Positions 9,974 through 19,662 of a stretch of 64,000 nt of DNA are shown here, one piece after another. Positions within the stretch are counted from its first letter, which is position 1. Every line of letters begins with the position of its first letter. The notes below the pieces were generated by a model. It searched no databases. It saw only the letters and a list, made by a program, of their open reading frames with translations, and was not told where the DNA came from. The DNA is from JBBSUQ01 sp964389755 (GTDB lineage Bacteria; Bacteroidota; Bacteroidia; Flavobacteriales_D; Crocinitomicaceae): the NCBI GenBank assembly GCA_964389755.1, contig CAYMEW010000019.1, forward strand, positions 13,327-77,326, read 5' to 3'. Position numbers and translations under genes: made by a program.

Positions 9974-11178
9974 AAAAATGAATTTCCATAACCAATCGAG
10001 CGACTCAGCCCGAGAATATTCTCGGTACCCACTCCTATACTTAACGAATTCAGCCGGAGATTGGTATAAGCACCCCATTGAAAACCGGTGAATCCGCCGT
10101 AAGCCAGCTGACTTCCGACAAAAAGTCCTTTGAGCACTTTATATTGCACACCGGCGTGCACTTTCGGAACGTAACTGAAGGTCGGATAAATGCGTACTCC
10201 AAAGTATGATTGCCATTTCCCGTTGTAGTTTGCAGAAACGACCTTTCCGGCCTGGATGTACCCTGGAAGCGGAATAACCTTTCGAACGTCCGACTGGCGA
10301 ACACCGAGCGTATCGAGTACCGAATACGTACTGTCGAAGATCGCCGCATCACCGAAGAGCTGGTTGAAGCGAAAACCGTCATACTGGAAAGAGGAATCGA
10401 TCGTGTATTCGCGCAGCTTATTCATAAATCCCACACCGAGGTTACGTGCAAGTATCTGTACTGTCGCTTTTTTGTCTTTCATCCAGTCGATTTCAAAACG
10501 ATAATCGGCATCAATCCCGACCCCGTAACCGTTGTTCCATTTTCGTTCGGGAGTGTAGCTCATATTTCCCTTAAGAACCAGATCCACTTGCGAACCGTCG
10601 TTCTGAAAAGCAAGTGTACCATCGTCGAGATACGCGTGCTGATAATCCGAGATTCCGTAAAAGTTCAGGGAAACGGACGATTTGCTTCGTTTAACAATGA
10701 TCCCGAAACCGATCTTTTGCATGCCGATGAAATTGGCCTCGCTCCCGCTGAGGCTCACGGTTTGACTGGCATAACGCGCATTTCCGTAAAAGAAGAGTCC
10801 AAACGCGTCTTTGGAATAAGCACCCGACGCACCGTAAAAGGCTCCCGCCTTGATCAGGAAACCGAGGTTTTCATTTCCAAAAAGGCTGACCCCGAAATTG
10901 GCATAGACCAGTTCACCCTGTGCAAGTGCACCGAGCCGGTTTACATCGCGGTGTTTTGAGAAGGAACGATCTTTCATATCCTCATCGATCATTCCCCCGA
11001 AAATAAATGAATTCAGGATCTCATTTCGCACCGAAGATGAGGCGTAAAATGCCGATCCGTCGAGTGTAAGCGAATGTTTCCTGAAATTGGTATCCTGAAT
11101 GGTCGGAAAAGTATTCTGCCCGAAAAGAGTAACAACTGACAGGAGGCACGGCAAAACGATCAGTTTAAAGTTCATCAT
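9949..11178 (-). CDS. Outer-membrane beta-barrel protein (DUF5723-like)
   Basis: 409 residues with a signal peptide (MNFKLIVLPCLLSVVTLFGQ), then alternating amphipathic strands rich in Gly, Tyr, Phe and Asn, with repeats such as GNARYASQTVSLSG and GVGIDADYRFEID. Strand-loop-strand patterns continue to the C-terminal aromatic CRLQCRF, as in outer-membrane barrels. The overall look is that of the DUF5723 family. It shares one base with the lipoprotein gene upstream and overlaps the T9SS cargo gene downstream. It may be the membrane partner of both; that is inferred from the operon only. Confidence 0.75.
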   Translation of the reverse strand: MMNFKLIVLPCLLSVVTLFGQNTFPTIQDTNFRKHSLTLDGSAFYASSSVRNEILNSFIFGGMIDEDMKDRSFSKHRDVNRLGALAQGELVYANFGVSLFGNENLGFLIKAGAFYGASGAYSKDAFGLFFYGNARYASQTVSLSGSEANFIGMQKIGFGIIVKRSKSSVSLNFYGISDYQHAYLDDGTLAFQNDGSQVDLVLKGNMSYTPERKWNNGYGVGIDADYRFEIDWMKDKKATVQILARNLGVGFMNKLREYTIDSSFQYDGFRFNQLFGDAAIFDSTYSVLDTLGVRQSDVRKVIPLPGYIQAGKVVSANYNGKWQSYFGVRIYPTFSYVPKVHAGVQYKVLKGLFVGSQLAYGGFTGFQWGAYTNLRLNSLSIGVGTENILGLSRSIGYGNSFLCRLQCRF

Positions 11179-12764
11179 CAGATTGTATTGCGCGTTTTAA
11201 AATGAGCTTTCAGCTGGAGACCTAAAAATGCATCTGCCGGAACCGCCATTTGTACCGGAATGCCGGAAATCGGGTCCTTTGTATCGAACACTGCCTTTAC
11301 CACAATGCTGTTAACCTGGTTGAACTTACCTACTAGAGCGGCGGGAATGTCTACCCAAACCTGCGATCGTTTAAACGGAATACCATTCATGAGATCCGTT
11401 CCGTACTGTGCACCAAGCACCGGTTGATCGGCAGGAGCGGAACCGAGTACATTCCCGTTTTTATCCAGGAAAAGCAATTGCAGATCTGCCGTAAACGGAA
11501 AGGCATTGGCCGCATTCAGTTCGATTTTGCCTTCCGTTACACGTACGAAATTCGAATTTTGTTTCAATGAAAGGTCAAAGGTATCCATCAGTGTTACCTG
11601 GTCCATCTTTACCGCCACAGGCATCTCGGCCTCCACCTCCAGTTTCACCCGGCTTTCTTCAAACACTTCGTTCCAGCCTCCGGAATCATTTCCGTAAGGA
11701 TTCAGTTCAATGCGATAAGCATACTGCAAAATGCCACCGAGGTTTTCGATGAAATCTTCGATATTGCTGTTGGCACTCGTAAACTCATAAACGGTTTCCG
11801 AGGGAGCAAATGAAGTAAAGGTCACATCTGCCGGATTTACGGGAATAAATACTCCCAGTTGCGGATGCGTCAGCGAAACCGTGGAAGAAGTATACTGATT
11901 TACATTTTTGGCAAAGAATAATTTGGAACGCGCGGGAGCCTTAATGCCATTGAGAATGCGAAAACGAATCGTGGTAGCCGGAATATCAATCAGCCCGGAG
12001 GTCAACTGATTCAGCAGGTCGACCTGCGTTTCGGAAGTGTCCTGGAAGACCTGGTTTCCGAAGTAACCGCGTGCATAGGTAAATTCGGCGTCCTTAAACC
12101 GCGCATTGATAATCGTGGATTGTTGATTTGTCACGGTGACCGAAGGTCCGCCCGGATCGGTTTTCACGGAAAATACCGTTTGAATGCGGTTGAAGGAATT
12201 TCCGTTTATTCCCGTCAGGTTGAGTTCATAGCCCGACAAATCATAAGATTTATTCACAACACCCGGGTTAGATGACGATCCTGCCGGTGCGCTGAACTGT
12301 TGCGTAAATACGACTCCGTTCTTCGTAACACCGGGAAGGGTCACCGTAAAATAAACCTGTGTCCCGACCGGATTTTTTAACTCTACCTCGACCGTTCCAT
12401 GTTTCAGGTTCACCTGTTTTAACTGAATATCGCCCAGCAAGAGCTCATTTTCGCGGGTGTCATTGATAAATTGAAAACCCGGACCAACGGTAAGACTCGT
12501 AAACGACGGTGTAAAAACCTGGTGAATCGTCGTATCCGGAATTTCCACGATCTCTGCAAGGTTAAAATCGAAGATCGAGCGTCGCAGGTTGAGCATGAGT
12601 TGCCCCGATCCGTTTACTGAAAACGTGGAATCGTTTACATAAGACTCCAGTGTCAGCGAATCTTTAATCAATGGCAGCACCCAGTCGGAATTCCAGCTGG
12701 TCCTCTCTTTCCGGCACGCGAAAAACAGGACGATAAGTATACAGAGAGGAATGAGTTTATTCAT
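11178..12764 (-). CDS. Lipoprotein of unknown function, first gene of exported operon
   Basis: 528 residues. The N-terminus MNKLIPLCILIVLFFACRKE is a lipoprotein signal with Cys17 as acyl acceptor. The mature part is beta-rich with no recognised catalytic motif, and its long strand-and-turn segments suggest immunoglobulin-like domains. The stop codon overlaps the start of the beta-barrel gene by one base, suggesting translational coupling. Lipoprotein plus DUF5723-like barrel pairs occur in many Flavobacteriales. The function is unknown. Confidence 0.78.
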   Translation of the reverse strand: MNKLIPLCILIVLFFACRKERTSWNSDWVLPLIKDSLTLESYVNDSTFSVNGSGQLMLNLRRSIFDFNLAEIVEIPDTTIHQVFTPSFTSLTVGPGFQFINDTRENELLLGDIQLKQVNLKHGTVEVELKNPVGTQVYFTVTLPGVTKNGVVFTQQFSAPAGSSSNPGVVNKSYDLSGYELNLTGINGNSFNRIQTVFSVKTDPGGPSVTVTNQQSTIINARFKDAEFTYARGYFGNQVFQDTSETQVDLLNQLTSGLIDIPATTIRFRILNGIKAPARSKLFFAKNVNQYTSSTVSLTHPQLGVFIPVNPADVTFTSFAPSETVYEFTSANSNIEDFIENLGGILQYAYRIELNPYGNDSGGWNEVFEESRVKLEVEAEMPVAVKMDQVTLMDTFDLSLKQNSNFVRVTEGKIELNAANAFPFTADLQLLFLDKNGNVLGSAPADQPVLGAQYGTDLMNGIPFKRSQVWVDIPAALVGKFNQVNSIVVKAVFDTKDPISGIPVQMAVPADAFLGLQLKAHFKTRNTI

Positions 12765-12805
12765 GAACTGATTAATAGACGAATGAATCTGCCGTGAGGT
12801 TGGCC

Positions 12806-14014
12806 TCAGGCACGTTCAATGATCGTGGCATAACCCTGTCCGACGCCGATACACATCGTTACCAGCGCATAGCGTTTCCCGGTTTTTTGCAACTCGATCG
12901 CGGCAGTCTGCAAAATACGCGAACCACTCATTCCGAGCGGGTGTCCGAGCGCAATGGCTCCTCCGTTCGGATTGATGCGCGGGTCGTTGTCCGCCAGTCC
13001 CATTTTTCGCGTACAGGCAAGCACCTGCGCGGCGAATGCTTCGTTTAATTCCAGGATATCCATTTCATTGAGCGTAAGTCCGGCACGTTCGAGCGCTTTG
13101 CGACTCGCCTCCACCGGTCCGATCCCCATGATGCGCGGTTCCACGCCGGCTACAGCTGCACTGACAATCCGTGCCATCGGCTTGAGACCATGTTGTTTGA
13201 TTCCTTCTTCGGAAGCCAGCAAAAGTGCTCCGGCACCATCGTTGAGTCCGGAGGCATTTCCGGCGGTTACCGAACCGTCTTTGCGGAATGCGGGACGTAA
13301 TTTGGCTAATGTTTCGGCTGTGGTGCCCGGACGTGCAAATTCATCTTTTGAAAATACGAGCGGATCGGCTTTACGTTGCGGGATCTCCACGGGAACGATC
13401 TCTTCCGCCAGGCGGCCTGATTCCTGCGCTTTCGAAGCTTTTTGCTGTGACCAGGCTGCAAAGGCATCCTGATCTTCCCGGCTGATACCGTACTGATCAA
13501 CCAGGTTTTCAGCGGTATTTCCCATGGCGTCCGTTCCGTAAAGTTCTTCCATTTTCGGATTGATGAAACGCCAGCCGAACGAAGTGTCGAACAATTGCGA
13601 ATCGCGGCCGAAAGGCGTGGAAGCCTTTGACAGTACCCACGGACCGCGTGTCATGTTTTCAACACCTCCCGAGATGTAAAAATCACCGGCTCCGTCTTTG
13701 ATCGCTCGTGCCGCATTCACCGCAGCAGCCATTCCCGAAGCACAAAGCCTGTTCACGGTTTCTCCGCCTGTTGTAACCGGCAGACCGGCAAGCAAACCGG
13801 CCATGCGCGCCACGTTCCGATTGTCTTCACCGGCCTGGTTGGCGCAACCAAAGATCACATCTTCGATCAGTTGCGGATCAAGCGTATTGTTTCGTTTTAC
13901 GAGTTCGGAGATCACCAGTGCCGCCATATCGTCGGCACGCACCGCAGAAAGCGTTCCGCCAAAGTTCCCGATCGGCGTACGGATCCCGTCAATTATATAG
14001 ACTTCTTTTGACAT
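12806..14014 (-). CDS. Acetyl-CoA acyltransferase (thiolase, PcaF/PaaJ-like)
   Basis: 402 residues, full thiolase length. The nucleophile Cys is in VNRLCASGM near residue 91, the His in NPNGGAIALGHPLGMSG, and the second catalytic Cys in the C-terminal CIGVGQG. The stretch FGCANQAGEDNRNVARMAGLLAG and the YGTDAM..TAE pattern are closest to 3-oxoadipyl-CoA/acetyl-CoA thiolases. It would cleave 3-oxoacyl-CoA to acetyl-CoA and a shortened acyl-CoA in fatty-acid or aromatic breakdown. No beta-oxidation partner lies beside it here, so the exact chain specificity is open. Confidence 0.92.
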   Translation of the reverse strand: MSKEVYIIDGIRTPIGNFGGTLSAVRADDMAALVISELVKRNNTLDPQLIEDVIFGCANQAGEDNRNVARMAGLLAGLPVTTGGETVNRLCASGMAAAVNAARAIKDGAGDFYISGGVENMTRGPWVLSKASTPFGRDSQLFDTSFGWRFINPKMEELYGTDAMGNTAENLVDQYGISREDQDAFAAWSQQKASKAQESGRLAEEIVPVEIPQRKADPLVFSKDEFARPGTTAETLAKLRPAFRKDGSVTAGNASGLNDGAGALLLASEEGIKQHGLKPMARIVSAAVAGVEPRIMGIGPVEASRKALERAGLTLNEMDILELNEAFAAQVLACTRKMGLADNDPRINPNGGAIALGHPLGMSGSRILQTAAIELQKTGKRYALVTMCIGVGQGYATIIERA

Positions 14015-14128
14015 TTTCTGAAATTTGACTGGCTAAATTAATCAATTTGGGGATTGTTGAAAACTTATTACCGCATAAGATCACAAGACTTTGTATATTG
14101 GATGCGCTAACGAAAATTTAACGATACT

Positions 14129-15220
14129 ATGAAAACACTCTTTCTGCCGGTTCTGGCAGTGGCTCTTTCATTTGCTGCATTTTCACAACCCGAGGAACTC
14201 ACGCCGCGTGAACAGGCCTATCGTGATTCCATTGCCGCGCTGAACAACCAGAATGCAGCCATTGCCAACAGCCAGGAGGCCTACAACAGCGGCATCAGCC
14301 AGTTCGGACAAAAAAATTACGAGGCTGCGATCAAACAATTCGCTACCTCCATTCAATATGATCCCCATTTTACGGCAGCCTATTACAACAAGGCAATTGC
14401 CGAAAATGAAGCCGGGAAGTTCGGTGAAGCCCGCGAGACGGTCGATAAACTGCTTGCCATCGACCCGACCTATGCTAAAGCCTATTTTCAGCGCGGAAGG
14501 GCTTACCAGGGACTCAATAATTACGCGAACAGCGAAAAGGATTACGAGCAATCCATCAAAATGGATCCGTCGAATCCGAAAGCCTATTACAACTTCGGTA
14601 CACTGCGCTTCATGCAACAGGATTACAAGGGAGCGATCAGCTATTTTGACAAAGCCATTCAACTCGACCCGGAATTTGCATACGCTTACAACGACCGCGG
14701 AAGCTGCTACCGGATGCTCGAACAATACCCGAAGGCGGTAGCCGATTACGAAACAGCCGCGCGCAAGAACCCGAACCTGGCATTCGTGCTCAATAATATC
14801 GGGACCACTAAAAAGAATATGAAAGACTATTCCGGTGCGCTCGCGGCTTTTAATCGCGCCATTTCCATCGACCCGGGCTTTTATATGGCTTACAACAATC
14901 GCGGGGTTACGCTGATGGAACAGGGCAAGACCGACGACGCGGTCCGTGATTTTGAAAAAGCAATCCAGCTGAACCCGGATTATGCACCGGCTTACAGCAA
15001 CCTCAGTGCGATCTATTTCAAGCGGAAAGACTACAAAAAAAGCAAAGAAAATGCCGATAAGGCCATCGCAAAGGATCCGGCGTATGCCGAAGCTTACGTA
15101 AACCGCGGAATCGCACGTGAAATGCTGCGCGATCTCAACGGAGCTTGCGAAGACTGGCAAAAAGCCGCAGAAATGGGATCCGAGACCGGACAACAACTGT
15201 ATTCATCAAATTGTAATTAG
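14129..15220 (+). CDS. Exported TPR-repeat protein
   Basis: 363 residues. A signal peptide (MKTLFLPVLAVALSFAAFSQ) is followed by about eight tandem 34-residue TPR units (e.g. AYYNKAIAENEAGKFGEA, AYFQRGRAYQGLNNYANS, AYNNRGVTLMEQGKTDDA) ending in a Sel1-like DLNGACEDWQKAAEMGS. It should act as a periplasmic or outer-membrane-associated scaffold. It lies 17 bases upstream of the PorE-like gene in the same direction, so the two probably form an operon and may share a complex at the envelope. Confidence 0.85.
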   Translation: MKTLFLPVLAVALSFAAFSQPEELTPREQAYRDSIAALNNQNAAIANSQEAYNSGISQFGQKNYEAAIKQFATSIQYDPHFTAAYYNKAIAENEAGKFGEARETVDKLLAIDPTYAKAYFQRGRAYQGLNNYANSEKDYEQSIKMDPSNPKAYYNFGTLRFMQQDYKGAISYFDKAIQLDPEFAYAYNDRGSCYRMLEQYPKAVADYETAARKNPNLAFVLNNIGTTKKNMKDYSGALAAFNRAISIDPGFYMAYNNRGVTLMEQGKTDDAVRDFEKAIQLNPDYAPAYSNLSAIYFKRKDYKKSKENADKAIAKDPAYAEAYVNRGIAREMLRDLNGACEDWQKAAEMGSETGQQLYSSNCN

Positions 15221-15237
15221 GAAAAATCGCTTCAGAC

Positions 15238-17319
15238 ATGAAAACAAATCAGAACATACTTTTTACAGTACTGCTGTTGCTGTTGTGTAATACCGCGTTG
15301 TTTGCGCAAAATGTGGAATTCAAGTCGGCCAATTTCAAAGAAGATAAGGACGGCTTGAAAGCGGCCACAGAAGCCATTAAGCAGGGCGATGAATATTACG
15401 AACTGGGGAATGAAGCCCTGTTTGCCGTACAACCGCTGGGCAACAATTTTAAAAAGGCTTTGCAGTCCTACGAAAAAGCACAGAAATTCAATCCGAACAA
15501 TGCCGAACTGAACTTCAAAATCGGCGTGTGTTACGCTAATTCAACGAACCCATATTCTTCCATCGCTTATTTCAAAAAGGCCAGGCAACTCGATCCGGAA
15601 TGCAATCCCTTCCTGCCCTATTATTACGGTTATGCCATGCAACTGGAGGAAAATTTCGACGAGGCCCTGAAATCTTACAAAGAATTCGAAACGAACTATA
15701 AGAAGGCGGATAACTTCACCAAATTCGTGAACCAGCGGGAAAAAGAATGCGAAATGGCCAAAAAAGGGAAAGCCAATCCCGTTCGCGCCTGGGTGGACCG
15801 CGTTCCTGAATTATGCACGCCGAACGACGATTTCGCACCTTCGATCTCCACAGACGGGTCTGAGATCGTTTTTACAAGCAATCGCCCGAACGATCACCAG
15901 CCGAACGAACTCGGAAACTACGACAATGACATTTACGTTTCAACGCTGACGGACGGCACCTGGAGTGCACCGAAACCGATACGCGGAAATGTGAACTCTC
16001 CGCTCGACGAAGTTTCCAACAACCTCAGTTACGACGGTACAAAAATGCTTTTTCATCGTGAAAACGAAGGACAAAGCGATATTTATGAAAGTAAACTGAG
16101 CGGCCTTGAATGGTCAGAACCGGTTGTGCTGCCGGGCGTCATCTCTTCCAACCGGTCCAATGAAAAATACGGATCATACAGCGCCGATGGCTGGAGTATT
16201 TACTTTGCGCGCGACAATGCCAACCGGGAAAGCGGAACGGAGATCATGAGCAGCACCATGCTCAATAAAATGCAGAAAGACTACAAACTCGCCACACCGA
16301 TCGTCCACGTAAACAGTAAATTCAACGACGGACCGATCTATTTGCACATTGACAACGAAACGATGTACATTGCTTCGGAAGGACATGGTTCCATGGGAGG
16401 CTACGACATCTTCATCTCGAAGAAAGAACAGGGACAATGGTCCGAACCGGTGAATATGGGTTACCCGATCAATACGCCGTATGACGACTTCTTCTTTGCC
16501 TCCACGGCGAACGGAAAATTTGCATATATTGCTTCCAATCGCGCAGGCGGGGACGGCGGTTATGACATTTACAAAGTTACTTTTTGGGGCCCGGAGAAAA
16601 ACCCGGTTTTCAACACCGAAGATTACCTGCTCGCTTCCGTAGCCATGCCGATGAAAGATAACCAGATCGAAGAAGCCGTAACGGTCAACCGAAAATCCTT
16701 CACCGTTTTCAAAGGAACGACCATCGATGCCATTTCGCGTAAAGCGGTGCAGGCCGACATCGAGATCATCGACAACACAACCGGTAAAACGATCGAGACG
16801 ATCACGACGAACAGTGCAACCGGGAAATTCATTATCACGCTCGAGTCCGGGAAAAATTACGGAATTGCCGTAAAAGCCGACGGTTACCTGTTTCATTCGG
16901 AAAATTTCGACATTCCATCCGGAAGTGCGGACAACCTTGTCGATAAAACGATCGAACTGAAGAATATTGCCGTGGGAAGTAAAATTGCACTTCGTAACAT
17001 CTTCTTCGACACCGGTAAATCGTCCCTGCGCCCGGAATCAAACGCAGAACTCGACCGCCTTGTAAAACTGATGAAGGACGTACCTGCCCTAAAGATCGAG
17101 ATTTCAGGTCATACCGATAATACCGGTTCCGCTTCCGGAAATGAAACATTGTCACAGGAACGTGCAGATGCGGTCGTTATGTATCTTAAATCGAAAGGTA
17201 TTTCCGCAGCACGCATGACGGCCAAAGGCTACGGATCGTCGGAACCTGTGGCCAGCAATGCCACATCCGGCGGCAGACAGGAAAACCGGCGTACGGAATT
17301 CGAGATCAAAGCAAATTGA
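15238..17319 (+). CDS. PorE-like TPR / beta-propeller / CRD / OmpA protein
   Basis: 693 residues. A signal peptide (to about residue 24) is followed by TPR repeats (about 45-150), then PD40-type propeller repeats (about 190-440) with motifs such as APSISTDGSEIVFTSNRP and GGYDIFIS. Next comes a carboxypeptidase-regulatory-like domain (about 485-560), then an OmpA C-terminal peptidoglycan-binding domain (about 575-690) with HTDNTGS and ENRRTEFEI. This four-domain order matches PorE of the type IX secretion system, which anchors the complex to peptidoglycan. Orthology is inferred from architecture; other Bacteroidota OmpA proteins share it. A stem-loop terminator follows. Confidence 0.82.
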   Translation: MKTNQNILFTVLLLLLCNTALFAQNVEFKSANFKEDKDGLKAATEAIKQGDEYYELGNEALFAVQPLGNNFKKALQSYEKAQKFNPNNAELNFKIGVCYANSTNPYSSIAYFKKARQLDPECNPFLPYYYGYAMQLEENFDEALKSYKEFETNYKKADNFTKFVNQREKECEMAKKGKANPVRAWVDRVPELCTPNDDFAPSISTDGSEIVFTSNRPNDHQPNELGNYDNDIYVSTLTDGTWSAPKPIRGNVNSPLDEVSNNLSYDGTKMLFHRENEGQSDIYESKLSGLEWSEPVVLPGVISSNRSNEKYGSYSADGWSIYFARDNANRESGTEIMSSTMLNKMQKDYKLATPIVHVNSKFNDGPIYLHIDNETMYIASEGHGSMGGYDIFISKKEQGQWSEPVNMGYPINTPYDDFFFASTANGKFAYIASNRAGGDGGYDIYKVTFWGPEKNPVFNTEDYLLASVAMPMKDNQIEEAVTVNRKSFTVFKGTTIDAISRKAVQADIEIIDNTTGKTIETITTNSATGKFIITLESGKNYGIAVKADGYLFHSENFDIPSGSADNLVDKTIELKNIAVGSKIALRNIFFDTGKSSLRPESNAELDRLVKLMKDVPALKIEISGHTDNTGSASGNETLSQERADAVVMYLKSKGISAARMTAKGYGSSEPVASNATSGGRQENRRTEFEIKAN

Positions 17320-17329
17320 TGCAAATTCG

Positions 17330-17337
17330 TATATTTG
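17330..17337 (+). promoter_or_regulatory. TAnnTTTG box upstream of glcD-like gene
   Basis: TATATTTG exactly matches the Bacteroidota -7 consensus. It lies directly after the PorE-like stop codon and ahead of the hairpin at 17346-17372, so either it is a chance match or transcription from it crosses that hairpin before the 17384 start. Confidence 0.3.
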
Positions 17338-17345
17338 TTAATCGG

Positions 17346-17372
17346 AAAGCGGAATGAAAGTTCCGCTTTTTT
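17346..17372 (+). terminator. Rho-independent terminator after PorE-like gene
   Basis: AAAGCGGAA (17346-17354) and TTCCGCTTT (17361-17369) form a perfect nine-base stem with a six-base loop, followed by a T run to 17372. Confidence 0.8.
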
Positions 17373-17383
17373 AATGCTTTGTT

Positions 17384-18811
17384 ATGACACATACCCCTGA
17401 TACTTTTAAGACTCCGGATGCAGAAGACGTCGCCTTTTTCCGGGACCTGCTCGGAGATCGCTGTCTTGACCAGGAAACGGTACGGCGCAACTACGGACAC
17501 GATGAAACGGAGGATTATTCCTTCCTGCCCGACCTCGTACTCAAACCCGAAACAAGCGATGAAGTTTCACGTATCATGGCTCATTGTAACCGCGAAGGAA
17601 TTTGTATAACTCCCAGCGGGGCACGCACAGGGCTTAGCGGAGGCGCTTTGCCCGTTTTCAAAGGGATTGCGCTTTCCATGGAACGGTTTAATAAAATTCT
17701 GCACATCGATGAGCAAAATTTGCAGGTAACGACGGAACCGGGTGTCATTACCCAGGAACTACAGGATGCCGTGAAAGCACGCGGCTTGTTCTATCCGCCG
17801 GACCCGGCAAGCAAAGGAAGTTGTTTCATTGGTGGAAATGTGTCGGAAAATTCCGGCGGACCGAAAGCTGTGAAGTATGGCGTTACAAAAGATTATGTTC
17901 TGAACCTGGAAGTTGTGCTTCCGAACGGTCATATCATGCATACCGGTGCCAATGTGCTGAAGAATTCGACCGGTTATAACCTGACGCAGCTAATCACCGG
18001 AAGCGAAGGTACGCTATGCATCATTACGAAGATCGTACTGCGACTTATTCCGCACCCTACGGCTGACCTGTTGATGCTTGTTCCCTTTTTCGATGCGCGT
18101 GAAGCCTGTGCAGCTGTTTCTGCGATTTTCCGTGCCGGGATCACACCGAGCGGGCTGGAATTCATGGAACGGGACGCACTCACCTGGACGCAGGCGTTCA
18201 CACAGGATTTCAGTATTCACGTGGCGGATAACCACCAGGCGCATTTGCTCATTGAGGTAGACGGTTTCGATACCGAAGCACTCATGCTCGAGTGTGAAAA
18301 GATCATGGCCGTACTGGAAAATTATGCGACCGATGAAATTCTGTTTGCCGAAAGTCAGGCGCAAAAAGATGCGCTCTGGAGCCTTCGCAGAAAAGTCGGT
18401 GAAGCCGTGAAATCCCAATCGATCTACAAAGAAGAGGACACGGTTGTTCCGCGCTATGAACTGCCTGCTTTGCTCCAGGCCGTGAAAGAAATCGGCGCGC
18501 AATACGGTTTCCGGTCAGTTTGCTACGGGCATGCCGGCGATGGAAACCTGCACATCAACATCATTCGCGGAACACTCGATGAAGATTCCTGGAGCAACAA
18601 ACTCCCGGAGGCCATTCGCCTGTTGTTCCACAAAGTCAAAGAACTCGGCGGAACCATTTCCGGAGAACATGGTATCGGCTATGTTCAAAAAGCATACATG
18701 GACGTCGTTTTTGACGATGAATCCCTGCAATTAATGCGGCAAATAAAACAGGTCTTCGATCCGAAGGGCATCCTGAACCCCGGTAAACTTTTCCCGGATA
18801 TCAAATCGTAA
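17384..18811 (+). CDS. FAD-linked oxidase, GlcD / D-lactate dehydrogenase-like
   Basis: 475 residues of the GlcD family. The N-terminal PCMH FAD-binding domain shows PSGARTGLSGGALP and PPDPASKGSCFIGGNVSENSGG. The C-terminal FAD-oxidase domain has GHAGDGNLHINI and SGEHGIGYVQK, the usual metal and substrate-binding signatures. Members oxidise 2-hydroxy acids such as glycolate or D-lactate, passing electrons to a membrane or soluble acceptor. No GlcE/GlcF subunits are nearby, so a single-subunit D-lactate-type dehydrogenase is more likely; substrate unproven. Confidence 0.9.
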   Translation: MTHTPDTFKTPDAEDVAFFRDLLGDRCLDQETVRRNYGHDETEDYSFLPDLVLKPETSDEVSRIMAHCNREGICITPSGARTGLSGGALPVFKGIALSMERFNKILHIDEQNLQVTTEPGVITQELQDAVKARGLFYPPDPASKGSCFIGGNVSENSGGPKAVKYGVTKDYVLNLEVVLPNGHIMHTGANVLKNSTGYNLTQLITGSEGTLCIITKIVLRLIPHPTADLLMLVPFFDAREACAAVSAIFRAGITPSGLEFMERDALTWTQAFTQDFSIHVADNHQAHLLIEVDGFDTEALMLECEKIMAVLENYATDEILFAESQAQKDALWSLRRKVGEAVKSQSIYKEEDTVVPRYELPALLQAVKEIGAQYGFRSVCYGHAGDGNLHINIIRGTLDEDSWSNKLPEAIRLLFHKVKELGGTISGEHGIGYVQKAYMDVVFDDESLQLMRQIKQVFDPKGILNPGKLFPDIKS

Positions 18812-18816
18812 ATTCC

Positions 18817-19020
18817 ATGACAAAACCATCCAGAAATGCTATAAAACCGGGAATGCTGGTTGCATTTATTCAAAAAAAGGACCAGGGTTCCGGTGAACTC
18901 ACCGAAGGGATCGTGAAACGTATTCTTACAAAGTCGCCCCAACATCCGCACGGCATTAAGATCATGACCGAAGACGGCCTCGTTGGTCGCGTGCAGGAAA
19001 TACTTGAAGAAGCAGATTAA
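18817..19020 (+). CDS. YwbE family protein
   Basis: 67 residues with the family hallmark of Arg/Lys-rich start, KPGMLVAFIQKKDQGSGELTEGIVKRILT and the HPHGIKI segment before a G-R-V-Q end. Small single-domain proteins of unknown function, found widely in bacteria. It starts five bases after the GlcD-like stop, so it is probably cotranscribed. Confidence 0.88.
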   Translation: MTKPSRNAIKPGMLVAFIQKKDQGSGELTEGIVKRILTKSPQHPHGIKIMTEDGLVGRVQEILEEAD

Positions 19021-19031
19021 GTCGCACCGTA

Positions 19032-19628
19032 CTAAAGATGCATCCCACCGATATTGGTGATCAGCGAGAAACCGAACTGCGAGGAATTGTTTATGACGCC
19101 ATAAAAACGCAGGTTGATCCCCGCGTGTGCTCCGCGAACCTGCATACCAAGGTCGAGATAAAGCCCCGGATCCTGCCTGCGCTCAAAGTTAAACTCATCG
19201 ATCTTCTTAAAGATATTATCACCGGCCACCTTGCCCGTTAAGTATTTTCCGCTGGTCAGGCAGATTCCGCCTCCACCGTAAAAAGCCACTTTCCCGGAAG
19301 TATTGTGCTGATAGTTGTAGGCAGCTACATAATTGACCATGTGCACGAGTTTGCCCACCTGTTTTCCGGTAAAGTGCGGTTCGAGTTCAAGCAATAACTG
19401 GTGCCTGCCGTAAAATAGCATCTGGTAATCGAACGGAAGGTTCATGTAATAATATTCGGGATCTTTTACCGACAACCCAAAGCCGAAGCCGACATACGTA
19501 TGGACCGCTTTGAATTCAGGACCTGATTTGTGGTCCGGGAGTTGTGTTTCGCGACTGACGTCGTTGGTTTGTGCCACCAGTACAGCTGCATAAAAACCGG
19601 CTAACGTAGTAAGTATAAGTCTTTTCAT
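19032..19628 (-). CDS. Small outer-membrane beta-barrel-like protein
   Basis: 198 residues with a signal peptide (MKRLILTTLAGFYAAVLVAQ). The mature part has alternating Gly/Tyr/Phe strands (GFGFGLSVKDPEYYYMNLPF, YGGGGICLTSGKYL, HAGINLRFYGVIN), as in 8- to 10-stranded Bacteroidota barrels. No specific family is recognised. It is convergent with YwbE and transcribed alone. Confidence 0.68.
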   Translation of the reverse strand: MKRLILTTLAGFYAAVLVAQTNDVSRETQLPDHKSGPEFKAVHTYVGFGFGLSVKDPEYYYMNLPFDYQMLFYGRHQLLLELEPHFTGKQVGKLVHMVNYVAAYNYQHNTSGKVAFYGGGGICLTSGKYLTGKVAGDNIFKKIDEFNFERRQDPGLYLDLGMQVRGAHAGINLRFYGVINNSSQFGFSLITNIGGMHL

Positions 19629-19662
19629 AAGCCTGACTGAACAGGCAAGATAACTAAAATAA

